NCBI RefSeq assembly: GCF_036655075.1
Contig: NZ_JAVVQU010000010.1
Location: 1 to 64,000, forward strand
Length of the DNA: 64,000 nucleotides
Reading direction: 5' to 3'
Source of the DNA: Holtiella sp036655075
GTDB lineage: Bacteria; Bacillota; Clostridia; Lachnospirales; Cellulosilyticaceae
In this document: piece after piece, positions 17,166 through 26,038 of the stretch
Layout of the letters: every line of letters starts with the position of its first letter
Numbering within the stretch: position 1 is the stretch's first letter
Translations under genes and position numbers: made by a program
Notes under the pieces: model-generated
Seen by the model: only the letters and a program-made list of their open reading frames with translations
What the model was told of the DNA's origin: nothing
Databases searched by the model: none

Positions 17166-17876
17166 TTATTCACCTAAACCTTTCAAGTAGTTAATTTCCT
17201 CTCTTGAAAGTGGACGGTATTGTCCTACTTCTAAATCACCAAGTGTTAAGTCCCCCATAGAAACACGTGTTAGTCTTAAAACATCATAGCCTACTGCTGC
17301 ACACATTTTTCTAACTTGGCGGTTACGCCCTTCATGGATAGTTAAACTAAATGTTGTTGTTGCACCATTTTGTCTCATGATCTTAACTTTAGCAGGTGCT
17401 GTTAAATAACCATCAATGACAACCCCTTGTTGTAACTTTTGAAGCGTGGCATTGCGCACATCCCCTTTAACTTTTACAACGTAAGTTTTATCTACATGAT
17501 GCTTAGGATGCGTAAGTGCATAAGTGAGTGCTCCATCATTGGTTAAAAGGAGTAATCCTGTTGTGTTGTAGTCTAAGCGCCCAACTGGGAAAATACGATA
17601 AGGAATGTTTTTCACAAGGTCTAGTACTGTTGGGCGGTCTTTTTCATCGGATACAGAAGTGATGTAGCCTGTTGGCTTGTTAAGTAAGTAATACACCAGT
17701 TGTTCTTGCATCTTGACGGGTTGATTTTCAAAGAGTACTTCATCGTCATCCTCTACTTGCATGCCTTGTTCTGTCACGACTTGTCCATTGACTTTAACTT
17801 TGCCTTCTTCTATATATTGCTCACATTTTCTTCTTGAACCTACTCCACATTGTGCTAAATATTTTTGTAATCGCAT
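17166..17876 (-). CDS. rluB: 23S rRNA pseudouridine synthase, RsuA/RluB family
   Basis: 236 residues. Residues 1-60 are an S4 RNA-binding domain (MRLQKYLAQCGVGSRRKCE). The catalytic domain has the RsuA/RluB motif GRLDYNTTGLLLLTNDG with the catalytic Asp near residue 102, and ends with GRNRQVRKM. It isomerises uridine in 23S rRNA, probably the RluB site near position 2605 in E. coli numbering, though RluE/RluF-like specificity cannot be excluded. In Bacillus the orthologue lies near dacB-spmAB; here it follows dacB without the spm genes. Confidence 0.92.
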   Translation of the reverse strand: MRLQKYLAQCGVGSRRKCEQYIEEGKVKVNGQVVTEQGMQVEDDDEVLFENQPVKMQEQLVYYLLNKPTGYITSVSDEKDRPTVLDLVKNIPYRIFPVGRLDYNTTGLLLLTNDGALTYALTHPKHHVDKTYVVKVKGDVRNATLQKLQQGVVIDGYLTAPAKVKIMRQNGATTTFSLTIHEGRNRQVRKMCAAVGYDVLRLTRVSMGDLTLGDLEVGQYRPLSREEINYLKGLGE

Positions 17877-17999
17877 AAATCTACCCTTTCTTGTGTTACC
17901 TTTTATTATAATGTTTAATTATATCTGTCTTATATTGTTTAGGTTATAGCCATTAATCTGTCTTTTTATACCACTTGTCCGGACCTTTTAAGGCTGAAT

Positions 18000-19163
18000 C
18001 TAATGGATTTCTCCCTCATTATTTTCTTCAATATGGAAAAGCTTTTTAATTTTATCCATAAGCGTTGCACGTGCTATACTGCGGTTAGCTAATAAATCTG
18101 TCTTTTCCAAAATCGTATTGCCACATACCACCTCTAGCTTTCCAACCACTTGGTTTTCTAGAACAGGGGCCATCAACTCACTTGGCAATGTCTTTTTGAT
18201 TTCTACTTTTGCTTTTTCTTCTGCTGAAAGAGGAAGCACAATCTCTTCTTTAGCATAAACTTCTACTTGTTCTTGTTTGCCTTTTTGAACAGGTACTTCG
18301 CCATAGATTGTTTCATCATCCAATACTTTATACTTTTTATAATTATCAAAGCCATAATTCATCAACTTAATGACATCTGTGTATTTACGGGATTTACCTT
18401 TTGCATTCCACCCTGCACCCAGGGCCACACCTACAAGCTCCATGCCGCCTTGTTTAGCTGCACCTACAAAACAGTGCCCGGCTTTACTTGTAAAGCCGGT
18501 TTTGACACCTTCTGCACCCTCATATTGACTTAAGAAGCGATTCTTATTCATAAGATGATGAGGCTTGCTACCCTCTACCGCTTCTGTGGGAATACTTATT
18601 TCTGAGGTATTAATAATCTTGACAAACTCGGGGTTTTCTAAAGCATAGGCTGCTATAAGCGCCATATCATAGGCTGTCGCATGGTGGTTGTCTCCATCTA
18701 ATCCATTAGGTGTTTCAAAGCAAGTCGCTTCAGTACCTATCTCACGTGCCTTATTGGTCATCATCTCACAAAAGCCTTCTACCGTACCACCTACATGTTC
18801 TGCTATGGCTACTGCTGTATCATTATGAGATTCTAACATAAGGGAATAGAGTAGGTCTCCTAATCTTTGCTTTTCACCTGTTGCTAAATTGAGTTTCACT
18901 TTAGGTGCACGAGCAGCCTTCCCTGAAACTGTAACAATTTCATCTAACTTCCCAGACTCAATTGCCACAATACAAGTCATAATCTTGGTTGTGCTGGCCA
19001 TAGCCAAGGGCGCATGGGCATTTTGTTCATAAAGTACCCGCTTACTATCCTTCTCTATCAAAACAGAACCTTTAGAATAAATCGTTCCAGGACCTTCACT
19101 TGCGTACACACATTGAGTAATTAAAAGGGCTATCGCCACAGTACTTTTAATACCTCGTTTCAT
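18000..19163 (-). CDS. dacB: D-alanyl-D-alanine carboxypeptidase (DacB/DacF family)
   Basis: 387 residues, a class A low-molecular-weight penicillin-binding protein that trims the terminal D-Ala of peptidoglycan stem peptides. The signal peptide is KRGIKSTVAIALLITQCVYA. Active-site motifs are MASTTKIM (the SxxK motif), SHN (SHNDTAVAIAEHVGG) and KTG (GVKTGFTSKAGHC). A C-terminal beta-rich domain and an amphipathic tail follow. ATG 19163 is preceded by GGAGAGG; the frame runs to 19205 without a better site. It lies after scpB, where Bacillus has the spore cortex gene dacB, so a sporulation role is plausible. Confidence 0.88.
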   Translation of the reverse strand: MKRGIKSTVAIALLITQCVYASEGPGTIYSKGSVLIEKDSKRVLYEQNAHAPLAMASTTKIMTCIVAIESGKLDEIVTVSGKAARAPKVKLNLATGEKQRLGDLLYSLMLESHNDTAVAIAEHVGGTVEGFCEMMTNKAREIGTEATCFETPNGLDGDNHHATAYDMALIAAYALENPEFVKIINTSEISIPTEAVEGSKPHHLMNKNRFLSQYEGAEGVKTGFTSKAGHCFVGAAKQGGMELVGVALGAGWNAKGKSRKYTDVIKLMNYGFDNYKKYKVLDDETIYGEVPVQKGKQEQVEVYAKEEIVLPLSAEEKAKVEIKKTLPSELMAPVLENQVVGKLEVVCGNTILEKTDLLANRSIARATLMDKIKKLFHIEENNEGEIH

Positions 19164-19252
19164 ATCATCCTCTCCTTCGATCATGCATATTCTAAGATTC
19201 AGCATCCCTCATCTGTTTCCATTTTATACATGATTTTAAAGAGTCTTTAACC

Positions 19253-19882
19253 TTACTTGCTTATTTCAATCGTTTCATTTTCAACTTCTGCTTGACTTGT
19301 TGCTTCTTCAATACTTTCTTCTGAGATATAGTTCATCTCTTCTTCAATTTCTTTTTTGAAGCGTTCAATTAACTCTTCTTTCACTTTAGGAAGCTCTTCA
19401 ATAGTCTTAAAGCCAAAGTGACGTAGGAAACTTGTTGTTGTTCCAAATAAGATAGGACGCCCAATAACATTAAGTCTGCCTACTTCTTCTATAAGGTCAT
19501 ACTCTAACAGCCTACTTACAGCATGCTCACTCCTCACACCTCGAATATCTTCAATCTGTGCCTTTGTAATAGGCTGTGAGTAAGCCACAATAGCTAATGT
19601 CTCTAAAAGTGCTTGGGTGAGGAGCTTCTTTACAGGCTTTTGCTTATAGCGTTGGATGTATGTAATATTGCGTGGCACTGTACACATTTGATACCCATTA
19701 TCCACTTCAATAATCTCCATCCCACTGTTCGTCTTACCATACCACTCATTAAGTCTATAAATAGCCATATGGATGGTAATTTCTTCTGTTTCGCAAATTT
19801 CGCATAGCTTACTACTGGGTACACTATCGCCTACATAAAAGAGTATAGATTCTAATATACTCTCAAGTTCAGTCTTTTGCAT
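19253..19882 (-). CDS. scpB: Segregation and condensation protein B
   Basis: 209 residues, the usual ScpB length. It has two winged-helix domains (about 1-85 and 90-165), with the conserved stretch LETLAIVAYSQPITKAQIEDIRGV split across the second domain and IGRPILFGTT. An acidic C-terminal tail is probably disordered. ScpB dimers bind the ScpA kleisin and, with SMC, compact and segregate the chromosome. It overlaps the scpA end by 14 bases, so the two are co-translated. Confidence 0.95.
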   Translation of the reverse strand: MQKTELESILESILFYVGDSVPSSKLCEICETEEITIHMAIYRLNEWYGKTNSGMEIIEVDNGYQMCTVPRNITYIQRYKQKPVKKLLTQALLETLAIVAYSQPITKAQIEDIRGVRSEHAVSRLLEYDLIEEVGRLNVIGRPILFGTTTSFLRHFGFKTIEELPKVKEELIERFKKEIEEEMNYISEESIEEATSQAEVENETIEISK

Positions 19883-20630
19883 CTTCCTTCACTCCCGTAA
19901 TGATAATATCTGCCAGAGGCTTTTCTTGTACAATACGAATTTGTTTTTTATGTACTAATTCTAGGATAGACATAAAAGTTACAATACGTTCAACTTTTGG
20001 CATACTTATTGTGCACAACTCAAAAAAGGAGACTCTTCCATTTAACTCTAATAAGTTTAAAATGTATAGCGCCTTCTGCTCAATAGTATACGTATCTTTC
20101 TTCAAAATAGAAGAATCAATCTTTTTAGATTTTTGATGCACTAATATTTGTTTTTGTTTCATTAAATTTTGAAAAGCTTCATAAAGTTGCTCTAAAGTTA
20201 CATCTATTAATAAATCTTGCGTCGTAGGTGTTGGCAGTTCAATTTGATCTGCGCTTTCATTATTTCTAAAACAATAATCTGAAGAAAGATTTTGTCGTTC
20301 ATCCAGTTCATGAGAAACGTATTTGATTTTTTTATACTCTAAAAGCTTTCTAATTAGTTCTTCCCTAGGGTCTTCTTCTATGAGTTCTTCATTTTTAGGA
20401 GGCTTAGGCAAAAGCATTTTAGATTTAATATAGAGTAAAGTTGCCGCCATGACAATAAATTCACTCATTTGTTCTAGCTCTAGCGTATGAGATGCCTCAA
20501 TATACGCTAAATATTGGTCCGTAATAGAAGAAATTTCTATATCATAAATACTCATTTTATTTTTTTCAAGTAAATAAAGTAATAAGTCAAGAGGACCTTC
20601 AAATTCTTCTAGTTTAAATGTTACGCTCAT
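19869..20630 (-). CDS. scpA: Segregation and condensation protein A (kleisin)
   Basis: 253 residues. The N-terminal kleisin motif FEGPLDLLLYLLEKNKMSIYD (about 8-28) binds the SMC neck. The middle part is helical and acidic (LLPKPPKNEELIEEDPREEL), and the C-terminal winged helix (RVSFFELCTISMPKVERIVTFMSILEL) binds the SMC head. It pairs with scpB, which overlaps it. The two genes sit between two D,D-carboxypeptidase genes, much as in Bacillus. SMC itself is not in this window. Confidence 0.95.
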   Translation of the reverse strand: MSVTFKLEEFEGPLDLLLYLLEKNKMSIYDIEISSITDQYLAYIEASHTLELEQMSEFIVMAATLLYIKSKMLLPKPPKNEELIEEDPREELIRKLLEYKKIKYVSHELDERQNLSSDYCFRNNESADQIELPTPTTQDLLIDVTLEQLYEAFQNLMKQKQILVHQKSKKIDSSILKKDTYTIEQKALYILNLLELNGRVSFFELCTISMPKVERIVTFMSILELVHKKQIRIVQEKPLADIIITGVKEDAKD

Positions 20631-20740
20631 TCATTTTCTCCTTACTGACAACAATCTATTAACAGTTTAGCGATTTCGTTCCCATATTGCAAGTTAAACC
20701 GTAAACTTTGTCGTAAGAAAGCGAATCTGCCCGATACTAT

Positions 20741-20788
20741 TTAAGAAAAAGAAGCTAGGCCACATTATAGCTTAATGTGACCTTAGCC
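20741..20788 (-). terminator. Terminator after dacF
   Basis: The hairpin 20754-20767 with 20773-20788 has one or two bulges, and TTCTTTTTCTTAA follows on the minus strand. The remaining 20640-20740 shows no gene. Confidence 0.8.
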
Positions 20789-20809
20789 TATTCTGCTTAC
20801 TATTTCATT

Positions 20810-21991
20810 TCAACTTAATCTAAAGTAGCGTGCTCCCATATAAGGAAGCATATGATTGAACTTGGCTTTACCTACATCAAATGCCGCAACGAGAGGTGCT
20901 TCTCCTACGACTTCACCATCCATGCTATAAGTAATCATTCCTAGCTTTTGGTTTTTGTAGATAGGTGCTACAACATCTTCGTCATATTTAATGTCATAAG
21001 AGAGTTCTTTTTCTGTACGTTCCTTAGGCACCACAAAAGCCATAGAATCTTCAATAGTGAGTTCCACTACTTTTTGATCACCCTTTTTCACTTTCATATT
21101 TCCAAGGACTTCACCTACCTCAGGTCCCTTTTTCACTTTGTAGTTGGCAAATCCATAATCTAAAAGCTGTGCAGCTTCTCTGAACCTGATTTTACCATCT
21201 TGAGATCCCATAATAACCGCAATTAAGTTCATGTCGTCTCTTGAAGCTGTTGCACTCACACAGTGTTTAGCTTGAGGGGTATAGCCTGTCTTAAGTCCTG
21301 TAAGGCCGTTATACCACTTAATCATCTTATTAGTATTGGTAAGTCCAAATTCTGTATCTCCCTTACGTGTATGGTGGGTAATAGTATCCATCCAAGTCAT
21401 AAGGGTTTTAGAAATTTCAGGATAATCATCAATGAGTGCACGAGACATGAGTGCAACATCATGAGCAGAAGAAACATGCCCATCAATGTGTAAACCACAC
21501 GCATTTTTAAAAGTGGTATGTTCCATTCCAAGTTCTTTAGCACGTGCATTCATCATATCTACAAATTGGCTTTCGCTGCCACCAATGTATTCAGCCATAG
21601 CAACTGCTGCATCGTTAGCAGAAGCAATACAAATCGCTTTCACTAAGTCACGTACAGATTGTTGCTCGCCCTCTTCCATGAAAATTTGAGATCCACCCAT
21701 GCCTGCTGCATGGCTACTCACTGTGACAGGATCATCCCAGTTTATTTTTCCTGCTGCAATAGCTTCGTGGATAAGTAAAAGGGTCATAACTTTTGTAATA
21801 CTTGCAGGTGGAATTTCATCATCCATATTTTTTTCTAACAAAATCTTGCCACTACTGGCTTCCATAAGCACATAACTTCTTGCGGTTTCAGCCATTCCAG
21901 ATGCACTAGGTGCCGGTTCTGCAAATACACTAAAAATGCTAGTAAGTGATGTGAGAAGTAGTATGCTGACTATAATTTTTTTTCTTAACAT
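20810..21991 (-). CDS. dacF: D-alanyl-D-alanine carboxypeptidase DacF
   Basis: 393 residues with a signal peptide (about 1-24, cut near VFA-EP). The class A PBP motifs are PPASITKVM (SxxK), SANDAAVAMAEYIGG (SxN) and KTGYTPQAKHC (KTG). A C-terminal beta domain and a short amphipathic end follow, so it is probably anchored on the outer membrane face. It lies downstream of pdp and deoB, the position of dacF in Bacillus, where it is followed by spoIIAA-AB-sigF. Here no spoIIA genes follow; instead a terminator and scpA come next. It is a paralogue of the carboxypeptidase at 18000. Confidence 0.88.
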   Translation of the reverse strand: MLRKKIIVSILLLTSLTSIFSVFAEPAPSASGMAETARSYVLMEASSGKILLEKNMDDEIPPASITKVMTLLLIHEAIAAGKINWDDPVTVSSHAAGMGGSQIFMEEGEQQSVRDLVKAICIASANDAAVAMAEYIGGSESQFVDMMNARAKELGMEHTTFKNACGLHIDGHVSSAHDVALMSRALIDDYPEISKTLMTWMDTITHHTRKGDTEFGLTNTNKMIKWYNGLTGLKTGYTPQAKHCVSATASRDDMNLIAVIMGSQDGKIRFREAAQLLDYGFANYKVKKGPEVGEVLGNMKVKKGDQKVVELTIEDSMAFVVPKERTEKELSYDIKYDEDVVAPIYKNQKLGMITYSMDGEVVGEAPLVAAFDVGKAKFNHMLPYMGARYFRLS

Positions 21992-22145
21992 GTTGCTACC
22001 TCCTTACAATTTATTTCTATTATTTGTTATTACCAACAAAATATACTATGAATTGTGAAATAATAGGAAAATAACATCTGCTCATTCATCGTTAAAGCTG
22101 TTTGACCCTTACATCTTGAGATTTAAAATAGTCTATATCCCATAA

Positions 22146-22186
22146 AATCATAAAAGAGGATGCAATACGCATCCTCTTTTATGATT
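22146..22186 (-). terminator. Terminator of the deoB-pdp unit
   Basis: An 18-bp perfect stem, 22146-22163 with 22169-22186, and a 5-base loop. It is almost symmetrical, with weak T tracts on both strands. Nothing else is seen from 22187 to 22279. Confidence 0.75.
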
Positions 22187-22279
22187 AAAATCCATTTCTT
22201 TCAATAATCCCTTAATGCTAGACTATTGTATTAAAAGTCACACTTATACCATTTGCTTTAGTCAGATTACTGACTTCTA

Positions 22280-23584
22280 TTAGCTAATCGTTGTATAAAT
22301 AAGCTGTGGTTTTTCTATCCTATCTTTGCTAAAGCTATAGGCTTCATAAATATATCTCATGGCAGCATCTGTATGAGATGCTTCACTATAATATAATGTC
22401 GCTAATGAATCACCTAGAGCCACTTCATCACCAATTTTCTTATGCATGATTAAACCTACACCCAAATCAATCACACTTTCTTTATTTTCTCTACCTGCAC
22501 CGAGGACTAAAGCGGCTTTCCCAATCAGTTCTGTTTCAATACTTTCTACATAACCTGACTCTTTTGCTACAATTTCCATTTCATATGGTGCACTTGGAAG
22601 TAGACTATAGTCTTTGACAGCCTGCGCATCACCACCTTGTGAAGCTACCCACTCAGCAAGTTTTTCCATAGCTTTACCCGAGGCTATCAACTCATCTGCC
22701 AACGCTAAACCTTCTGCAAGCGTCTCTACACGATGTGCTAAAAGGAACATATTTGCTGCAAAAGTCTTGGTGAGTAAGGTTAAGTCTTCTGGTCCTTGTC
22801 CTTTTAAGGTTTCAATCGCTTCAATGACCTCTAAGCTGTTGCCAATAGCATTTCCTAGAGGTTGATTCATATCCGTTACAATACCAATAGTATCACGTCC
22901 AACAGCTTTACCAATACGCACCATTGTCTGTGCAAGCATTTTGGCGTCATCTAATGTTTTCATAAATGCCCCACTTCCACACTTTACATCGAGAACAATC
23001 GCATTAGAACCTGCAGCAATCTTCTTAGACATAATAGATGCAGCAATTAAAGAAACATTATCTACAGTAGCTGTTACATCGCGAAGGGCATAAATCTTTT
23101 TATCTGCTGGTGCTAAGTTACCTGTTTGGCCCACCACAGCAACACCATGTTTATTGACATTTTCAATAAAATCGTCTAAGGCAAGTTCTACTTTAAAACC
23201 AGGGAAGGACTCAAGCTTATCTACCGTTCCACCTGTATGACCTAATCCACGCCCTGACATTTTAGCAACCGGTACACCTGCTGCCGCTACCAATGGGGCT
23301 AATACAATAGTTGTTGTATCTCCAACACCACCTGTGCTATGCTTATCTACCTTAATACCTAAAATCGCTGATAAATCCAACATTTGTCCACTACGCGCCA
23401 TACACTCTGTCAAATAGGCTGTTTCATCATCATTCATACCTTGAAAATAAATGGCCATTAAAAGGGCTGATACTTGATAATCTGGCAAACTTCCGTTTGT
23501 GTACCCTTCAACTACAAATTGAATCTCTTCATGACTTAACATACTGCCTAACTTTTTCTTTTCAATAATGTCATAAATTCTCAT
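22280..23584 (-). CDS. pdp: Pyrimidine-nucleoside phosphorylase
   Basis: 434 residues. It cleaves thymidine, deoxyuridine or uridine with phosphate to the base and (deoxy)ribose-1-phosphate. The family signature SGRGLGHTGGTVDKLESFPGF lies around residues 108-128, with the phosphate/metal loop HSTGGVGDTT before it and the nucleoside-binding SGAFMKT further on. It is the second gene behind deoB by 11 bases: Pdp makes the sugar-1-phosphate that DeoB isomerises to the 5-phosphate. Length and motifs are those of Bacillus Pdp rather than proteobacterial DeoA, though they are homologues. Confidence 0.94.
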   Translation of the reverse strand: MRIYDIIEKKKLGSMLSHEEIQFVVEGYTNGSLPDYQVSALLMAIYFQGMNDDETAYLTECMARSGQMLDLSAILGIKVDKHSTGGVGDTTTIVLAPLVAAAGVPVAKMSGRGLGHTGGTVDKLESFPGFKVELALDDFIENVNKHGVAVVGQTGNLAPADKKIYALRDVTATVDNVSLIAASIMSKKIAAGSNAIVLDVKCGSGAFMKTLDDAKMLAQTMVRIGKAVGRDTIGIVTDMNQPLGNAIGNSLEVIEAIETLKGQGPEDLTLLTKTFAANMFLLAHRVETLAEGLALADELIASGKAMEKLAEWVASQGGDAQAVKDYSLLPSAPYEMEIVAKESGYVESIETELIGKAALVLGAGRENKESVIDLGVGLIMHKKIGDEVALGDSLATLYYSEASHTDAAMRYIYEAYSFSKDRIEKPQLIYTTIS

Positions 23585-23595
23585 GTAATCTCCTT

Positions 23596-24765
23596 CTATT
23601 CAACAATTTTTTTATAAAAACTTTCACCAATACGAAGTGGTTGTAATCCAAAAATTTCGCATACAGTCTGACCAACATCTGCAAAACTATTACGTGTGCC
23701 TAGGTCAAGGCCTTCTTTAAATTGTTTGCTATAGGCTAACAGTGGTACATATTCTCTTGTATGGTCTGTCCCAGGTGTTGTTGGGTCACAACCATGGTCA
23801 GCCGTAATGATCAGTAAATCATCGGCTTTCATCGCATCTATAATCTCTGGTAAATAGCGGTCAAATTCTTCCAATCCTTTCCCATAATTTCCCCAGTCAT
23901 TACGATGACCCCACTTCATATCGAAGTCTACTAAGTTTGTAAAAATCAAACCACGACTTTCTTGTTTCATGAGTTCAATGGTCTTTTTAATTCCATCTTC
24001 ATTAGATTTGGTATGAGTTGCATAAGTAATTCCTTGTGCTGCAAAAATATCTTCGATTTTTCCTACTGCAATTACATCAAGTCCCTTGTTTTTGGCATAA
24101 GTCAATAAGTTTTCAGCAGGTGGTGTTACTGCATAGTCATGACGGTTAGGTGTACGTGTAAAATTGCCTGGTGTGCCTAAGAAAGGTCTTGCAATGACAC
24201 GAGAAACTTCATGTTCCCCTCTTAAAAGATTTCTTGCAATTTGACACATTTCATAAAGTCTTTCAAGTGGAATAATATCTTCATGCGCTGCGATTTGGAA
24301 TACACTATCTGCTGATGTATAAACAATAGGGTAACCCGTTTTCATATGTTCTTCACCTAAATCATCTAAAATAGCTGTTCCTGAAGCTGTGCAATTTCCA
24401 AGTGTTTTTGTTCCAATTGCACTTTCAAAGGCATCCATGATTTCTTTTGGGAAGCCATTTGGATAAGTAGGGAATGGTATTTCTGTATGAATACCCACCA
24501 TCTCCCAATGTCCTGTTGTTGTATCTTTTCCTTTTGAAAGCTCGCCAAGACGTGCATAAGCTCCCATTGGTGCAGCATCTTTTTCAAGTGCTTGCATACC
24601 TTCTATATTTCCAAGTCCAAGTTTTGTAAGATTAGGTAATTGGAGCCCGTTATTCTTATTATAAACATGAGCAAGTGTATTTGTATCTACATCTCCATAT
24701 AAATGGGCATCTGGCATAGCCCCCATTCCAACACTATCTAAAACAATCCAAATAACTCTCTTCAC
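23596..24765 (-). CDS. deoB: Phosphopentomutase DeoB
   Basis: 389 residues. It interconverts (deoxy)ribose-1-phosphate and 5-phosphate in nucleoside salvage. It is an alkaline phosphatase superfamily enzyme with two manganese ions: IVLDSVGMGAMPDA at the N-terminus, the phosphorylated threonine in KGKDTTTGHWEM, and ADHGCDPTTPGTDHTREY near the end. The frame opens further upstream (TTG 24795, ATG 24786). However, GGAGAAGGA lies 10 bases before a GTG at 24765 that gives the normal family N-terminus (MKRVIWIVLDS), so GTG is chosen. Confidence 0.94.
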   Translation of the reverse strand: MKRVIWIVLDSVGMGAMPDAHLYGDVDTNTLAHVYNKNNGLQLPNLTKLGLGNIEGMQALEKDAAPMGAYARLGELSKGKDTTTGHWEMVGIHTEIPFPTYPNGFPKEIMDAFESAIGTKTLGNCTASGTAILDDLGEEHMKTGYPIVYTSADSVFQIAAHEDIIPLERLYEMCQIARNLLRGEHEVSRVIARPFLGTPGNFTRTPNRHDYAVTPPAENLLTYAKNKGLDVIAVGKIEDIFAAQGITYATHTKSNEDGIKKTIELMKQESRGLIFTNLVDFDMKWGHRNDWGNYGKGLEEFDRYLPEIIDAMKADDLLIITADHGCDPTTPGTDHTREYVPLLAYSKQFKEGLDLGTRNSFADVGQTVCEIFGLQPLRIGESFYKKIVE

Positions 24766-24828
24766 GTCAATCACATCCTTCTCCATATATTTCAATTATC
24801 TGGTTATAGACGTATTGTATACCAAAAA

Positions 24829-24859
24829 GACAAAAAAAAACAGGGGTTTTATCCCTGTT
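24829..24859 (-). terminator. Terminator directly after xerD
   Basis: The stem 24839-24845 pairs with 24853-24859. Ten T follow on the minus strand (24830-24839 as A on plus). It starts only 16 bases past the xerD stop. Confidence 0.85.
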
Positions 24860-24875
24860 CTTCCTATTTCAAATG

Positions 24876-25718
24876 CTATTTAGCAATATGAGTATAAACT
24901 TGTGTGGTAGAAATATCTGAATGACCTAGCATTTGTTGCACTGATTTTAAATTTGCACCATGCTGAATCAAATGTGCTGCAAAAGAGTGTCTTAACATGT
25001 GAGGCGTAATATCCGCCTCGATATGAGCATTTTTTGCATAGGTTTTAAGAATCTTCCAAAAACCTTGTCTTGTTAAAGGCAATCCATTGCAATTGACAAA
25101 GAGTGCTTCCTCTTGTTGATCTCTAATCATCGCATAGCGTACATCTGATAAATAATGTCTAAGTGCTGTAATTGCTGGTTTACCAATCGGTATACAACGC
25201 TCTTTATTTTGATCTCTACATATAATGTAGCCTTGATTAAGATTAGTATCAGTCACTTTTAATGTAATGAGCTCAGTTACTCTAATCCCTGTTGCATAAA
25301 GCAATTCTAGCATAGCCTTATCACGAATCCCCTTAATATCTGTTGTATGTGGCTCATTTAGTAAAACAGATATGTCATTTTCGGATAAAATCTTTGGCAC
25401 CTTTTTTTCAATTTTAGGCATTTCTATCACAATAGCAGGATTTTCATAAGCCTTACCTTCTTTGATGAGATAGAAAAAGAATGCTCTAATAGAAGCTAAT
25501 GTTCTAGACATGGTCGATGAAGATTTATTAAGCCCTTTCATATGTTCTAGATATACCCCTATCCATTCGCTACTAATGGCACTTATCTGCTCAACACCAT
25601 TCTCACTTAAGAATTTAAAAAAGTACTTTAAGTCACGTTCATAAGATTGAATTGTATTTTTAGATGCGTGTTTCACCTCATTTAAATAGACTAAGAACAA
25701 AGTAAGTTCATCGTACAT
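24876..25718 (-). CDS. xerD: Tyrosine recombinase XerD, lacking the C-terminal tail
   Basis: 280 residues. It resolves chromosome dimers at dif together with a partner. Residues 1-88 are the SAM-like core-binding domain and 107-280 the catalytic domain. All catalytic residues are present: Arg146 (TGIRVTEL), Lys172 (NKER), His240 and Arg243 (HMLRH), His266 (LGHSD) and Tyr275 (VYTHIAK). Normal XerC/XerD proteins continue about 15-20 residues past the tyrosine. This one ends 5 residues after it, and the terminator follows at once. That tail normally docks into the partner and tunes catalysis. It stands just upstream of deoB-pdp-dacF, as Bacillus xerD does. Confidence 0.88.
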   Translation of the reverse strand: MYDELTLFLVYLNEVKHASKNTIQSYERDLKYFFKFLSENGVEQISAISSEWIGVYLEHMKGLNKSSSTMSRTLASIRAFFFYLIKEGKAYENPAIVIEMPKIEKKVPKILSENDISVLLNEPHTTDIKGIRDKAMLELLYATGIRVTELITLKVTDTNLNQGYIICRDQNKERCIPIGKPAITALRHYLSDVRYAMIRDQQEEALFVNCNGLPLTRQGFWKILKTYAKNAHIEADITPHMLRHSFAAHLIQHGANLKSVQQMLGHSDISTTQVYTHIAK

Positions 25719-25789
25719 AAATGTGACTCCCCCTTTTCTTACAATATTATTTATATATAGTATAAATATAAACTATTATGTATACAGTG

Positions 25790-25818
25790 ATTATAACTAA
25801 AATGATTTTTTTTGTCTA
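25790..25818 (-). promoter_or_regulatory. Promoter of xerD
   Basis: On the minus strand TAGACA (25813-25818), 17 bases, TATAAT (25790-25795), about 70 bases before the xerD ATG. The remainder of 25719-25985 is very AT-rich. I saw no DnaA-box pair, RNA gene or frame in it. Confidence 0.5.
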
Positions 25819-25987
25819 GTAAAATTCATTTTTTTTATAAATTAAATAGGTTTTATATTTTTACTCTAGTGTTTTATAGTATTTAGTGCACTATATAATA
25901 TATTATGTTCTTAAATATAATTAATTATTCAGAAATTTATAGGAAGGTTTTTAAGAAATTGCAAATTTTTATTCTATCCTATAAAAA

Positions 25988-26017
25988 AAAGGCTCTAGAA
26001 CATTGTCTAGAGCCTTT
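25988..26017 (-). terminator. Terminator of codY
   Basis: A 12-bp perfect stem (25988-25999 with 26006-26017) followed on the minus strand by eight T. Confidence 0.9.
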
Positions 26018-26038
26018 GATTCAATAAATATTTTATAT

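Noticed and set aside
18000..21991. Two D,D-carboxypeptidase genes around scpAB as a recent duplication
   Set aside because: The proteins differ clearly along their length and both positions match the Bacillus genes dacB and dacF, so they are old paralogues.
22146..22186. Near-perfect hairpin as a mobile repeat (REP-like)
   Set aside because: Seen once in this window and placed just after an operon; a terminator explains it.
25719..26038. Long AT-rich gap as a replication origin or RNA gene
   Set aside because: No cluster of DnaA boxes (TTATCCACA-like), no tRNA or stable RNA fold; a promoter for xerD and the codY terminator account for the readable parts.
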